Below, piece after piece: positions 55,655 to 63,680 of a DNA stretch of 64,000 nt. The notes below the pieces were generated by a model. It had not been told where the DNA came from. It made no database searches and saw only the letters and a program-made list of their open reading frames with translations. Both the position numbers and the translations under genes were made by a program. Origin of the DNA: Rhodobacterales bacterium HKCCE3408 (GTDB taxonomy: Bacteria; Pseudomonadota; Alphaproteobacteria; Rhodobacterales; Rhodobacteraceae). How positions within the stretch are numbered: position 1 is the stretch's first letter; each line of letters starts with the position of its first letter. Where the stretch lies: contig WVSN01000016.1 of the NCBI GenBank assembly GCA_015689705.1, forward strand, positions 1-64,000. Reading direction: 5' to 3'.

Positions 55655-56589
55655 CCCGCGCGCCCGGCCAGCCAGTCAACGATCAGCCCGCGCGCGATGG
55701 CCCCGCGCCGCGCCGGCTTCAGCCGCGCGTGCCGCCCGCCCAGCGCCTCGACCAGCTCCTCGCGCGGGACCCAGATCGCATCCTCGAGTTCGGCCGGGTC
55801 CAGCGTGATCTCGCGCGTCAGCGCCTCGGCCCCCACGCCGATCATCAGCGAGGCCGGAAAGGGCCAGGGCTGGCAGGCGAGGTAGCGCACGGGACCGAGC
55901 ACGATGCCGGATTCCTCGAACACCTCCCGCGCGGCGGCGGCCTCGATCGTCTCGCCCGGTTCGACGAACCCGGCCAGCAGCGAATACATCCCCTCGGGCC
56001 AGCCCGGCGACCGGCCGAGCAGCACGTCGTCGCCATACGTCACCAGCATGATGACGACCGGATCGGTGCGCGGGAAATGCCGCGTGCCGCAGGCCTCGCA
56101 CTGGCGGTGCCAGCCCGCCTCCTGCATCCCGCTTTCCCGCCCGCAGGCCGCACAGAAGCGGTGCGACACATGCCAGAGCAGAAGCGCACGGGCGATGGCT
56201 GCCAGCTCGGCCGAGCGCGCATCCATCTGGCTCATCGCGCCCCGCAACTCTCGGAACCCGGTATCCTCGGGCGCCTCCGGATGCACCTGCACGGTCGGGT
56301 CGAAAAACCCCTCGGCGGCCTGCTCCTCCGGCTCCCAGGCCGAGACGTCGGCGGCGAAGCGCAGTACCTCGCCATCGCGGCCGAGCAGGACGGGCGGCCC
56401 GGCCTCGGCCAGGACAGGATGCTGCGCCGGCAGCCAGACCAGGCCGCCCCCGGCATCCAGAAGCGGCTTGCCACGCCAGAGCGGCAGGACCGGCGCACCG
56501 TCGGCCAGCGCCGCGGCCAGCGCGTCCGTATCCCGGCGCAGATGCGCGGCCCGGTCCAGCCCCGATGCGGCAAAGCTCATCTCGGTCAT
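55651..56589 (-). CDS. nudC: NAD(+) diphosphatase / Nudix hydrolase NudC
   Basis: 312-residue cytoplasmic enzyme that splits NADH and de-caps NAD-capped RNA. Zinc ribbon CAACGRESGM and CEACGTRHFPR (about 143-172) precede the Nudix box GFVEPGETIEAAAAREVFEESGI (about 213-235), and the SQPWPFP motif of NudC appears as CQPWPFPAS. It lies upstream of the SRPBCC gene in the same operon. An in-frame ATG three codons in (56580) is an alternative start. Confidence 0.92.
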   Translation of the reverse strand: MTEMSFAASGLDRAAHLRRDTDALAAALADGAPVLPLWRGKPLLDAGGGLVWLPAQHPVLAEAGPPVLLGRDGEVLRFAADVSAWEPEEQAAEGFFDPTVQVHPEAPEDTGFRELRGAMSQMDARSAELAAIARALLLWHVSHRFCAACGRESGMQEAGWHRQCEACGTRHFPRTDPVVIMLVTYGDDVLLGRSPGWPEGMYSLLAGFVEPGETIEAAAAREVFEESGIVLGPVRYLACQPWPFPASLMIGVGAEALTREITLDPAELEDAIWVPREELVEALGGRHARLKPARRGAIARGLIVDWLAGRAG

Positions 56590-56757
56590 CGCCCGTCTCC
56601 TTTCGGCGTCAGTCTCGCCCGGCCCAATGCCCGCCGCAAGTCGGGGCGGACGTCACGTTACCGGCACGGAGTCCGATTTCGCGATGATTGCTGTTGGTCG
56701 GTCTGTCACAGTGAATTAGGCTGCACGAACGCGCGATCACGAGACTGGGGAGGGCTC

Positions 56758-58605
56758 TTGCCCGCGGACATGATCGAACCGACCGGGCCTCGGGACGGGC
56801 CGGCCAGCGCCGCCTCCGCCCGGCTGAGGATCATGGCGACGACGGACCTGCATGCCCGTCTCCGCCCTTACGACTACCTCGCCGATGCCGAGGTCCCGGG
56901 CTGCGGTCTCGCCGTTCTGGCCACGCTCATTTCGACTCTGAGAACGGAAGAGCCGAACGCGCTCCTGTTCGACAATGGCGACACGTTCGAAGGCTCACCG
57001 CTGGCCGATTTCGCCGCCGGCGGCACCGGGCCGCACCCGATCGCGGCGGCGATGAACGCGGTCGGCTACGATGCCGGGACCCTCGGCAACCACGATTTCA
57101 ACTTCGGGCTGGAGCCGATCGAGCGGGCGGTCGGGCAGCTGCACTTTCCCGTCGTGCTGACCAATGTCCGGCGCGCCTCGGGCGAAGAGTTCCTGCCGCG
57201 GTCGACCATCCTGACGCGCCACATCCGCGACACGGCGGGTGCGGTTCACCTCCTGCGGATCGGGATCGTCGGGCTCGCGCCGCCGCAGCTCATCGACTGG
57301 GACTGGTCGCTTCTGCATGGCCGCCTGCTGGCCGAGCCGATCGTCCCGGCGGCCGCCGCCGAGATGCAGCGGCTGCGCGACGACGAGGGCGTCGATCTGG
57401 TCATCGCGCTCTGCCACTCCGGCATCGACCGGCTCGCCGGGCCGGACGAGGGCGAGAATGCCGTCATGCCTCTTGCCGCGACCGGACTGGCCGACGCGAT
57501 CGTGGCCGGGCACACGCACATGATCTTCCCCGGCGGCGACATCGCCGGGGCGCGCGGCATCGACAGCGATGCCGGCACGGTGCACGCGGTCCCCACCGTG
57601 CAGCCCGGCTTCGGAGGCCAGCATCTCGGCCTCATCGACCTGCGGCTGGACCGCGCGGCCGGGGGGCGCTGGCGCGTCACGGGGTCCGAAAGCCGGGTGC
57701 TGTCGGGCGCGGACACCCGGCCCGCCCCGCAGATCCTCCGGCTGAGCGACGGGGCGCATGCAGCCACCCGCACGCAGCTCGACCGCGAGATCGGACATAC
57801 CGACGACCGGCTCTTCAGCTATTTCGACCTGATGGCCCATTGCCGCATCCCGCGGCTGGTCTCGGCGGCCAAACGCGCCGCGGCCATCCGCGCGCTCGAC
57901 GGCCGGTCCGAGGCGGAGCTGCCGGTCCTGACCACCGCCGGACCGACCCGCGCCTTCTGGCCGACCGGCGACGGGACGCATACCGACATCCCGCCCGGAC
58001 CGCTGCGCATCCGCGACTGCTTCACGCTCTACGCCTATGCCAACCGGCTCGCCGTGCTGAAGCTGACCGGCGCGGGGCTGCGCGCCTGGCTGCACCATTC
58101 CGCGCGGATCTTCCGCCAGATCGTGCCGGGCGAGACCGGGCAGTGGCTGATCGACACCACCGTGCCGGGCTACGGGTTCGACGTGATCGACGGCGTCAGC
58201 TACCGCATCGACGTGACCGTTCCGGCGAAGGGCGCACAAGGAGAAAGCCGGATCCGCGATCTGTCCGTCGACGGCCGGCCGGTGGCTGACGACGACGAAT
58301 TCCTGCTCGCGACGAATTCCTACCGCGCCGGCGGAGGCGGCGGCCATGTCGCGGCCGCGGGCGCCGAGATCGTGGTCGCCGGGCAGGAGCCGATCCGCGA
58401 TGTGCTGATCGAGTTCATCGGGCAGAACGGCACTGCCCTGCCGGCCACGGCACCGGCCTGGCGGTTCGCCAGCGCCGGCGGGACCGCCGTCATTGCCGAG
58501 ACCGGGGTCGGCGCGTTCGGGCATCTCGACCGCGCCGAGGAAATCGGCGCGCGCCCGATCGGCCTGTCCAATTCCGGCGGCGCGCTGTTCGAGATGACGC
58601 TGTGA
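56758..58605 (+). CDS. cpdB: 2',3'-cyclic-nucleotide 2'-phosphodiesterase/3'-nucleotidase-like protein, no signal peptide
   Basis: About 615 residues: a metallophosphatase domain (ATTDLHARLRPYDY, GNHDFNFG, AGHTHMIFPG) and a 5'-nucleotidase C-terminal domain (about 350-600). In CpdB relatives it is periplasmic, but no Sec signal peptide or membrane segment is present before the catalytic domain, and no better start lies upstream. TTG at 56758 is favoured by GGGGAGGG just before it; ATG at 56770 is a possible start 4 codons later. Cytoplasmic location, or export by another path, is open. Confidence 0.82.
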   Translation: MPADMIEPTGPRDGPASAASARLRIMATTDLHARLRPYDYLADAEVPGCGLAVLATLISTLRTEEPNALLFDNGDTFEGSPLADFAAGGTGPHPIAAAMNAVGYDAGTLGNHDFNFGLEPIERAVGQLHFPVVLTNVRRASGEEFLPRSTILTRHIRDTAGAVHLLRIGIVGLAPPQLIDWDWSLLHGRLLAEPIVPAAAAEMQRLRDDEGVDLVIALCHSGIDRLAGPDEGENAVMPLAATGLADAIVAGHTHMIFPGGDIAGARGIDSDAGTVHAVPTVQPGFGGQHLGLIDLRLDRAAGGRWRVTGSESRVLSGADTRPAPQILRLSDGAHAATRTQLDREIGHTDDRLFSYFDLMAHCRIPRLVSAAKRAAAIRALDGRSEAELPVLTTAGPTRAFWPTGDGTHTDIPPGPLRIRDCFTLYAYANRLAVLKLTGAGLRAWLHHSARIFRQIVPGETGQWLIDTTVPGYGFDVIDGVSYRIDVTVPAKGAQGESRIRDLSVDGRPVADDDEFLLATNSYRAGGGGGHVAAAGAEIVVAGQEPIRDVLIEFIGQNGTALPATAPAWRFASAGGTAVIAETGVGAFGHLDRAEEIGARPIGLSNSGGALFEMTL

Positions 58606-58624
58606 CGCCGCGCTGATTGCCCGC

Positions 58625-58664
58625 TATTTAGGCGAAGCGCCTGATATTTAGGCAGCTCAGGCGC
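58625..58664. promoter_or_regulatory. Structured element upstream of the NMT1-type transporter genes
   Basis: TATTTAGGC is repeated directly at 58625-58633 and 58645-58653, and GCGCCTGA (58637-58644) pairs perfectly with TCAGGCGC (58657-58664) around a 12-base loop that carries the second repeat. It lies 125 bases before the first gene. Operator or leader structure is possible; it matches no riboswitch I know. Confidence 0.4.
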
Positions 58665-58789
58665 GACACCCGCCGCGCCCGCGTGATCCGATTGACCGCG
58701 ACGCCGCCGGACGCTGACCTGTCCTCCGGGGCACCGCCGCCGCACGGATGGCGCGGGCCGCACGACATGTCACGATCAGGGAGACGTTC

Positions 58790-59803
58790 ATGACCATCCG
58801 TTTCGCCGCCGCGGCCCTTTCCGCCGGGCTTTTCGCCCTGCCCGCCACGGCGCAGGACACCGATATCGCCTTCGCGCTCGACTGGCGCTTCGAAGGCCCC
58901 TCGGCGCCCTATTTCCTCGCCATCGACAACGGCTATTTCGCCGAACAGGGCCTGAACGTGGAGGTCACGGCGGGCGAAGGCTCGCTCGACGCGATCCCGA
59001 AAGTGGCCACCGGCAACTTCCCGATCGGCTTCGCCGACATCAACTCGCTGATCCGCTTCCTCGACCAGAACCCCGGCGCGCCCGTCACCGCCGTGATGAT
59101 GATCTACGACAGCCCGCCGTTCTCGATCGTCGGCCGCGTCAGCCAGGGCATCTCGGGCATCGAGGATCTCGAAGGCTCGGTCCTCGGCGCACCGCCGCCC
59201 GACGGCGCCTGGGCGCAGTTCCCGATCCTGGCCGAAGTCAACGACATCGACGTGTCCACCATCACGGTCGAGCCGGTCGGCTTCCCGACGCGTGAGCCGA
59301 TGCTGGCCGAGGGCAACGTGGACGCCGTAACCGGCTTCAACTTCTCGAGCTACCTGTCGCTCGCCCGCCTCGGCGTGCCAGAGGACGACATCACGACGAT
59401 CCTGTTCTCCGATCACGGCGTGGCGCTCTACGGCAACGCGATCATCGTCAACACTGACTTCGCCGCGGCGAACCCCGAGGTGGTGACGGGCTTCCTGACC
59501 GCCGTGGCGCAGGGTGTGCAGGCGGCGATCGACGATCCGGCCGCCGGTGCCGCCGCCGTCATCGCGCGCAACCCGGCCGGCGATGCCGAGCTGGAACAGC
59601 GCCGGCTGGAGCTCGCGCTCGACGCCAACATCGTGACGCCCTGGGTGCTGGAAAACGGTCTCGGCGGGATCGACGCCGACCGCATGGCGACGGCACTGGA
59701 GCAGGTGTCGATGGTCTACGACTTCCAGACCGAGCCCGATGCGAGCCTCTACTTCACCGACGCCTACCTGCCGCCCGCCGAGGCGCGCATGGTCACCGAG
59801 TAA
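58790..59803 (+). CDS. ABC transporter substrate-binding protein, NMT1/THI5-like
   Basis: 337-residue periplasmic binding protein with a signal peptide (cleavage near ATAQD, residue 22). The NMT1/THI5-like domain begins with DWRFEGPSAPYFLAIDNGYFAEQGLNVEV (split over 30-58), a pattern found in ThiY and pyrimidine- or sulfonate-type binding proteins. The ATG at 58790 is preceded by AGGGAGA. Substrate could be a pyrimidine precursor of thiamine, a sulfonate or an aromatic acid; no TPP riboswitch was recognised. Confidence 0.85.
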   Translation: MTIRFAAAALSAGLFALPATAQDTDIAFALDWRFEGPSAPYFLAIDNGYFAEQGLNVEVTAGEGSLDAIPKVATGNFPIGFADINSLIRFLDQNPGAPVTAVMMIYDSPPFSIVGRVSQGISGIEDLEGSVLGAPPPDGAWAQFPILAEVNDIDVSTITVEPVGFPTREPMLAEGNVDAVTGFNFSSYLSLARLGVPEDDITTILFSDHGVALYGNAIIVNTDFAAANPEVVTGFLTAVAQGVQAAIDDPAAGAAAVIARNPAGDAELEQRRLELALDANIVTPWVLENGLGGIDADRMATALEQVSMVYDFQTEPDASLYFTDAYLPPAEARMVTE

Positions 59804-59817
59804 GGCGCGGCAGAGAT

Positions 59818-59872
59818 CCCCGAAGACTTTTCACCAAAAGTCTTCGGGGCCAGATTTTTGGGGAAAAATCTG
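59818..59872 (+). repeat. Two tandem perfect hairpins inside the NMT1-type transporter operon
   Basis: Stem 1: 14 bp, CCCCGAAGACTTTT (59818-59831) with AAAAGTCTTCGGGG (59836-59849), loop CACC. Stem 2: 9 bp, CAGATTTTT (59851-59859) with AAAAATCTG (59864-59872), loop GGGG. They fill the 87-base gap between the binding-protein gene and the ATPase gene. They could stop most transcripts after the binding protein or protect its mRNA; sequence looks like a mobile repeat of Rhodobacteraceae. Confidence 0.75.
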
Positions 59873-59890
59873 CACTTCAGGGGCGGGCGA

Positions 59891-60733
59891 ATGACAGACC
59901 TGACGATCGAACTGCGCGAGGTCAGCCACGCCTACCGCACCGCGGCCGGAAAGCTGCCGGTGCTCGACAATCTCTCGATCAAGGTGCCGAAGAACAGCTT
60001 CTGCGCGGTCGTCGGCCCGTCGGGCTGCGGCAAGTCCACGCTGACCCGCCTGGTCTCGGGCCTGATGATCCCGGACGAAGGGCAGGTCTGGCTGTCGAAC
60101 CACCAGGTCACCTCGCCCCGGCCCACGGTCGGGATGGCGTTCCAGAACCCCGTCCTGCTGGAATGGCGCACGATCCTGCAGAACGTCCTGCTGCCGATGG
60201 AGATCGTGAAGACGAAGATGACGAAGGACGAGCAGATGGCCCGCGCGCGCCACCTGCTCGATCTCGTCGGCCTCACCGGCTTCGAGGACAAGCGCCCGTC
60301 CGAGCTGTCGGGCGGTATGCGCCAGCGCGCCTCGCTCTGCCGCTCGCTCATCCACCGGCCCGAGGTTCTGATCCTCGACGAGCCGTTCGGCGCGCTCGAC
60401 GCGTTCACGCGCGAAGACCTGTGGTGCACGATGCACGACCTGCGCGCCGAAGAGCCGTTCACCTGCCTTCTCATCACCCATGACCTGCGCGAGAGCGTCT
60501 TTCTCGCCGACCAGGTCATCGTGCTGTCCGGCCGCCCGGCCCATGCGCAGCACATCCTGAACGTTGACATCCCCGCGCCCCGCACGCTCGACGATCTCTA
60601 CACGCCGAAGGCGGTCGAGATGCTGGCGACGCTCCGGCACGAGATCCAGGTCGCACAGGGCCGCTCGGTCGCCGAGCCGGCGGCGAAACCGGCCGCCCAC
60701 GCCCGCGGCCCGATCCCGGGGGCGATGGGATGA
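59891..60733 (+). CDS. ABC transporter ATP-binding protein, NMT1-type importer
   Basis: 280-residue ATPase of the SsuB/TauB group. Walker [10 protein letters not shown] at about 43-51, signature LSGGMRQRASLCRS near 139-152 and Walker B VLILDEPFGALD near 160-171. The ATG at 59891 follows GGGCGGGCGA; the permease gene overlaps its stop by 4 bases. A Pro/Ala-rich C-terminal tail is unusual but short. Confidence 0.9.
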   Translation: MTDLTIELREVSHAYRTAAGKLPVLDNLSIKVPKNSFCAVVGPSGCGKSTLTRLVSGLMIPDEGQVWLSNHQVTSPRPTVGMAFQNPVLLEWRTILQNVLLPMEIVKTKMTKDEQMARARHLLDLVGLTGFEDKRPSELSGGMRQRASLCRSLIHRPEVLILDEPFGALDAFTREDLWCTMHDLRAEEPFTCLLITHDLRESVFLADQVIVLSGRPAHAQHILNVDIPAPRTLDDLYTPKAVEMLATLRHEIQVAQGRSVAEPAAKPAAHARGPIPGAMG

Positions 60734-61497
60734 GCGGGACCCTTCGCAAGGTCGGCGTCCCGATCCTCTTCATCGCCATCGTGCTCGCGCTCTGGGAATG
60801 GGCGGTCTGGGTCAACGACCTGCCGGATTACCGCATGGCCTCGCCCTCGGACCTCGTGCCGAAATTCTGGCAGTTCCGGGAGCTGTTCCTGATCTATTCC
60901 TGGCAGACGCTCTGGCGCACCGCCGCGGGCCTCGGCCTCGCTGTCGTGGTCGGCACCGCGATCGGCATGGTCATGGGCTTCTCCCGCGTGGCGCGCGAAG
61001 GGCTCTATCCCCTGCTCGTCGGCTTCAACGCGATTCCGAAGGCGACCGTCGTGCCCATCGTCGCGCTGATCTTCGTCGGCCGGCACGACTTCAACACGAT
61101 CCTGATCGCCTTCATGATCTCGTTCTTCCCGATCGCGGTCTCGGTCTCCATCGGCCTGAGCACGCTGGAGCCGGAATACCGCGACATCCTGCGCTCCCTC
61201 GGCGCGTCGAACCTGACGATTTTCTGGAAAATCGCCCTGCCCAAGACGCTGCCGGAGTTCTTCGGGGCGCTGAAAGTCGCGGTCACGCTGGCCTTCATCG
61301 GCACGAACCTGATGGAGATCGTCTCGCCCCACGGACGCGGCCTCGGCGCGCTGTTCGACTCGGGCCGAATATCCGCGGACTATCCGCTGATGTTCGCGGT
61401 CCTGCTGATGCTCGCCATTCTCGGGATCGCACTGTTCTACGTCGTGGTCTTCCTCGAACGCATCTTCGCGGGTTGGGCGGAACGCGCGCCGGGCTGA
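60730..61497 (+). CDS. ABC transporter permease, NMT1-type importer
   Basis: 255-residue inner-membrane permease with six hydrophobic segments. EAA-type loop: LEPEYRDILRSLGASNLTIFWKIALPKTLPE (split over about 150-180). BPD_transp_1 family of the SsuC/TauC kind. Last gene of the operon; 67 bases before the hydrolase gene. Confidence 0.9.
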   Translation: MSGTLRKVGVPILFIAIVLALWEWAVWVNDLPDYRMASPSDLVPKFWQFRELFLIYSWQTLWRTAAGLGLAVVVGTAIGMVMGFSRVAREGLYPLLVGFNAIPKATVVPIVALIFVGRHDFNTILIAFMISFFPIAVSVSIGLSTLEPEYRDILRSLGASNLTIFWKIALPKTLPEFFGALKVAVTLAFIGTNLMEIVSPHGRGLGALFDSGRISADYPLMFAVLLMLAILGIALFYVVVFLERIFAGWAERAPG

Positions 61498-61564
61498 GCC
61501 TGGCGCCTCATTTTCTCCATAAATCCCGGCAATTTTGCGCCCCATCTGACGCGGGGCATTTCTC

Positions 61565-62449
61565 ATGAAGCGATTCTTCACGATCCTGACCGTTCTCTTC
61601 GGCGTTCTTTTCGCGGGTGCGGTCGCCATCGTCCTGATGCCGACGGATGATGCGCCGGGCGTGACGCGGGTCGACATCGACAGCGACTCGATCTGGACGC
61701 CGGAGGCCGCGAGCTTTTCGCCCGGCACCTTCACCTCGACCGACCGGCCGGACCTCGTGATCCCGCCGCCCGCGGTCTACGACTACACCGAGCCGAACAT
61801 CCCCGGCGTCGGCCGCCACCGTGCGGTCTCGGGCTTCCGGGGCGAGACCTGGCTCAGCTACGCGCCGGCCGAAACGGGCGAGCCGCAGCCGCTGATCGTC
61901 CTGTTCCCGGGCGCCTCCCGCCCGGCCATGTCGATGATCGACATGTGGCGCGAGACGGCCACGCGCGAGGGCCTCGTCCTCATCGCGTTCGACGGACTGC
62001 GCAATTCCGGTCTGGCCGAAGACCCGCGTGCCGAAATCATCCACCAGGCGCTTGCCGGTGTGCAGGAGATCCATCCCGTCGACATGGACCGGGTGTTTCT
62101 GTTCGGCCATTCCGCCGGCGCGATCGAGGCGCAGGTGGTGCTGAACCGGGTCGCCGGGCCGTGGCGCGCCGCCGCCGTCCATTCCGGCCCCGCGATCGTC
62201 TCGTGGATGCACCCGGTCGAGAACCCGCTGCCTGTGCGCAATTACATCGGCTCGTCCGACAGCACCTTCAGCGTCTGGGATTCCCGCGAGGGGGGCGAGC
62301 TGATGGCCCGCGGCGGACATGACTACGACCTGCAGGTCATCCCCGGCCACACCCACTGGTTCTACGAGATCGGGCCGCTGATCGCCGACGACGCCTGGTC
62401 CTGGTTCGAGACCTTCGGCGCCGTCGACGAACTGGCCGCGGCGGACTAG
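61565..62449 (+). CDS. Alpha/beta-hydrolase, LpqC/PHB depolymerase-type esterase
   Basis: 294-residue secreted or membrane-tethered protein with a hydrophobic N-terminal signal/anchor (about 4-25). The esterase domain has the oxyanion LIVLFPGASRPA and nucleophile motif GHSAG (about 179-183) with catalytic Asp and His further on (DSTFSVWDS and PGHTHWFYE). It resembles the LpqC and feruloyl-esterase-type depolymerases. Start ATG 61565. Convergent with the dioxygenase gene, 4-base overlap. Confidence 0.85.
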   Translation: MKRFFTILTVLFGVLFAGAVAIVLMPTDDAPGVTRVDIDSDSIWTPEAASFSPGTFTSTDRPDLVIPPPAVYDYTEPNIPGVGRHRAVSGFRGETWLSYAPAETGEPQPLIVLFPGASRPAMSMIDMWRETATREGLVLIAFDGLRNSGLAEDPRAEIIHQALAGVQEIHPVDMDRVFLFGHSAGAIEAQVVLNRVAGPWRAAAVHSGPAIVSWMHPVENPLPVRNYIGSSDSTFSVWDSREGGELMARGGHDYDLQVIPGHTHWFYEIGPLIADDAWSWFETFGAVDELAAAD

Positions 62450-63552
62450 GCCGCCCGGCTCAGCACCCGGATCCGCGACAGGAACTCGCCCCGGTCGACA
62501 TAGCAGCCTTCGAGGTGCCGCCGGCCCGACGCGCCGTCGAACGGCTCGCGGCCGTGCAGGACGCGGCGGTTGTCGAACACCATGCAGTCGCCCGCCTTCA
62601 GCCGGAACGTGACGCGGTAGGCCGGATCCTCGGTCAGCGTGAGGAAGGCCCGCCACGCCCTGTAGAAGCCGGGCATGAGCGCGGGATCCATGTCGAACAC
62701 ATCGCGCAGGTGGCTCGACCACTTGATCTCGTGCACATGGCCCAGATCGTCGAGGTTGATGACCGTCTGGCGCGACCGGATGTCGGTTTCCGTGTCGTGG
62801 AACCGGAACGGGATCGCGACGGTCGAGAGCAGGCGGAACGAGTCCGGGTCGCGCTCTCGCAGCGCCTCGGCCAGCGCGATGCCGTCGGCGAGGATCGACC
62901 CGCCGCCCGTCGCGTCGTTGGCGATGCAGTGCAGGAACTGGATGCCCGGCGGCAATTCCTGGTTCGGCAGGTCGGTATGCATCGGCAGGCCGAGCGAGGT
63001 ATAGGCGAGGTTGTTCGGATCGGGTTTCGTCCGGACCTGGAACGACACCCCGAAATTGGTCTGCCGCAGGAAGCCCACGCGCTCGGCCAGCCGGAGCCCC
63101 GCGCCTTCCTCCTGCGCCAGCCCCTCGACCACCGTCGCGCCGTAGCGCAGCGTGTCGCGCAGCCACGCCAGCAGCGCCGCGTCGTCGGTCAGCACCGCGT
63201 CGGCGTCATGGCGCGGCACGTCGCCGAGGCTCGCGTCCCAGACGATCGGGTCGGGCCCGGCCGCATCGGGGTTCCGCCGCCCGGGGCGGTATTGCCCGAG
63301 CCAGTCGAGCGCGAAGACGCTGACCGGGCCGTCGGCCCACGTCACCTCGAGCCCGCCATCGACCATCCGCGCCGCCGACGCCACCGGCGTCTCGGGCAGG
63401 CTCAGCATGTCGGCGATGCGCTCCTTCGTCTCCGGGTGCCACCCGGCGGGGTCGTTGTCGCGCAGCCAGAGAAAAGGGTAGTCCTGCCGGTCCCCGTCGG
63501 GCCAGCCGAGCGCCAGGCTGTCCGGCCCGAGCGCGATGTGAAACTTGTCCAT
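62446..63552 (-). CDS. Gamma-butyrobetaine dioxygenase-like TauD-family oxygenase
   Basis: 368-residue Fe(II)/2-oxoglutarate dioxygenase. N-terminal DUF971-like domain (about 5-95) and a TauD-type catalytic core with metal ligands His192 and Asp194 (MHTDLPNQ) and His333 (VLHGREPF), and Arg for 2-oxoglutarate near 344. In gamma-butyrobetaine hydroxylases the N-terminal domain carries a zinc site with three cysteines; here the corresponding stretch RDNDPAGWHPET has no Cys. The substrate is thus uncertain: carnitine-type or trimethyllysine-type betaine are candidates. Confidence 0.85.
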   Translation of the reverse strand: MDKFHIALGPDSLALGWPDGDRQDYPFLWLRDNDPAGWHPETKERIADMLSLPETPVASAARMVDGGLEVTWADGPVSVFALDWLGQYRPGRRNPDAAGPDPIVWDASLGDVPRHDADAVLTDDAALLAWLRDTLRYGATVVEGLAQEEGAGLRLAERVGFLRQTNFGVSFQVRTKPDPNNLAYTSLGLPMHTDLPNQELPPGIQFLHCIANDATGGGSILADGIALAEALRERDPDSFRLLSTVAIPFRFHDTETDIRSRQTVINLDDLGHVHEIKWSSHLRDVFDMDPALMPGFYRAWRAFLTLTEDPAYRVTFRLKAGDCMVFDNRRVLHGREPFDGASGRRHLEGCYVDRGEFLSRIRVLSRAA

Positions 63553-63680
63553 GTCCTGTAGTCCTTGACCAGAAAGGAAGCTGTCGTCCGATCAAGGATG
63601 GGTCGGGGGCGGCCACCAGGCCTGGGTCTTGCCGTAGGGCGGTCCGACCGGGCGGCAGGTGCAGGGGCGATCCCGTTTCT

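Noticed and set aside
58606-58789. TPP riboswitch ahead of the NMT1/THI5-like transporter
   Set aside because: Thiamine-type binding protein made this worth a look, but the conserved CTGAGA box and the paired helices of the TPP aptamer were not found.
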